From: Aedes albopictus | Taxonomy: Eukaryota; Arthropoda; Insecta; Diptera; Culicidae | DNA: 64,000 nucleotides | Direction of reading: 5' to 3' | NCBI RefSeq assembly: GCF_035046485.1 | Contig: NC_085137.1 | Span: 382,416,706 to 382,480,705 of the forward strand | In this document: in pieces, positions 63,191 to 64,000 of the stretch | How the letters are laid out: each line of letters opens with the position of its first letter | Position numbering within the stretch: position 1 is the first letter of the stretch | Notes under the pieces: generated by a model | What the model was told of the DNA's origin: nothing | What the model saw: only the letters and a program-made list of their open reading frames with translations | Databases searched by the model: none | Position numbers and translations under genes: made by a program

Positions 63191-63400
63191 GTGTGGAAAA
63201 GCGGGCATCGACCGGCTACCTTCTACCAAAGCTGTGGCACCACCAATGAACTGGGAACAGGATTTATAGTGTTGGGCAAGATGCGACAACGTGTGATCAA
63301 GTGGCAGCCGATCAACGCAAGGATGTGCATGTTAAAAGTTAAGGGCCGTTTCTTCAACTACAGCATCATCAACGTCCACTGCCCACACGAAGGGAGATGA
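63191..63400 (+). pseudogene. LINE endonuclease segment, open part
   Basis: Best uninterrupted piece of the endonuclease: GTGFIVLGKMRQRVIKWQPI followed by NARMCMLKVKGRFFNYSIIN to the stop at 63,398-63,400. Flanking pieces lie in other frames. Confidence 0.6.
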
Positions 63401-63769
63401 CGAGAAAGAAGCGTTCTACGCGCAGCTAGAGCAAATATACGATGGTGACGTGAAAATCGTTGTCGACGACATGAACGCGCAGGTAGGAAGGGAGGAAATG
63501 TACATACAGGTACAGACCGATAATCGGGCGAAACAGCCTGCACGCCCTGTCGAACGATAACGGCCAGCGATGCGTAAACTTTGCAGCCAGGTATGGTAGT
63601 CCGAAACACCTTCTTCCCCCGCAAAGATATCCACAAAGCCACCTGGAGATCACCCGACCATCAAACAGAAAACCAAATCGACCCCGTTCTTATCGAAAGT
63701 AAATTCTTCTCGGATATAACCAATGTCCGCACATACCGCAGTGCGAATATAGATTCGGATCACTACTTA

Positions 63770-63917
63770 GGGTCTGTTCCAATTGGCGAATTAAAATTAA
63801 TTTTCACTTAAACTTGACAGTTCGATAATTATTTCCTTAGGAGAACTGTCAAGTTTGAGTGTCGAACTGTCAAATTTAAGTAAAAATCAATTTTAATTCG
63901 CCAATTGGAACAGACCC
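63770..63917. mobile_element. Palindromic MITE with TTA target duplication (Tourist/Harbinger-like)
   Basis: GGGTCTGTTCCAATTGGCGA at the left is the exact reverse complement of the right end. TTA flanks both sides (63,767-63,769 and 63,918-63,920). Removing the element plus one TTA restores the LINE reading DHYLVAGCMRLK. A 3-bp TTA duplication is typical of PIF/Harbinger-derived MITEs. Confidence 0.93.
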
Positions 63918-64000
63918 TTAGTCGCTGGCTGCATGCGCTTAAAACTTTCGACGGTTATTACCACGCGTCGAAGTCGAACGCCGCACAGCAGCCAGCAGTG

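Larger units (their letters stand above)
62640..64000 (+). mobile_element. RTE-like LINE, endonuclease region, runs off right edge
   Basis: Coding traces read an apurinic-type endonuclease: LGTWNCKTLGFAGCDRI (near 63,070), NFDIVALQELCW, YSIINVHCPHEGR and, near 63,600-63,765, FFPRKDIHKATWRSP with IDSDHYL, the SDHYL end of the domain. This pattern is RTE-like. Several stops and frameshifts (for example near 63,398), so it is a dead copy. The reverse transcriptase would lie beyond 64,000. Confidence 0.75.

Overview
The window is animal nuclear DNA. It is most likely from a culicine mosquito (Aedes-like): one intron-containing host gene is spread over about 38 kb, its short exons have consensus GT..AG splice sites, and the introns and flanks are packed with nested BEL/Pao, copia and gypsy retroelements, several LINE clades, tRNA-derived SINEs and many short inverted-repeat elements. 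No bacterial operon, CRISPR array or phage module is visible. The species call is an inference from this pattern and not from a database match.

Layout. 1-5.15 kb: a decayed BEL/Pao retrotransposon that runs off the left edge. 5.15-7.3 kb: AT-rich repeats with two hairpins. 7.3-10.9 kb: a degenerate 12-bp satellite interrupted by CGG-rich blocks and a SINE, followed by an 8-bp (CATTTAAA)n tract into which a 1.3-kb CCCGCG-rich transposon has inserted. 13.0-14.0 kb: an inverted-repeat element that contains a small possible spliced gene. 14.03-52.6 kb: the host gene BAG6 (Scythe/BAT3), with a likely 5'UTR exon at about 14.03-14.42 kb, coding exons between 27,075 and 52,151, and poly(A) signals at 52.56 kb. 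Its three large introns (14.4-27.1, 29.6-38.7 and 41.8-51.8 kb) hold most of the mobile DNA. 53-64 kb: a possible secreted-protein exon, then an intact BEL/Pao element (54,116-60,561) with 305-bp LTRs that read as identical and a 5-bp target duplication. It sits inside a Tc1/mariner-type element and is followed by a degenerate Tc1 transposase and an RTE-like LINE carrying a small MITE with TTA target duplications.

How the parts relate. BAG6 is a ubiquitin-like-domain chaperone of the tail-anchored protein insertion and quality-control pathway. Its exons total about 3.8 kb, so roughly nine tenths of the gene is intron and transposon. Several insertions are datable relative to each other because the target site is still readable: hAT-type MITE inside foldback inside LINE ORF1 (17.8-19.6 kb); Tc1 fragment inside the CCCGCG element (48.5 kb); TTAA MITE present in one CCCGCG copy and absent from the other (11.4 kb); BEL inside Tc1 (54-62 kb); and a TTA-flanked MITE inside RTE (63.8 kb). 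Everything here was read by eye. Element superfamily names rest on terminal repeats, target duplications and protein motifs, and not on database comparison.
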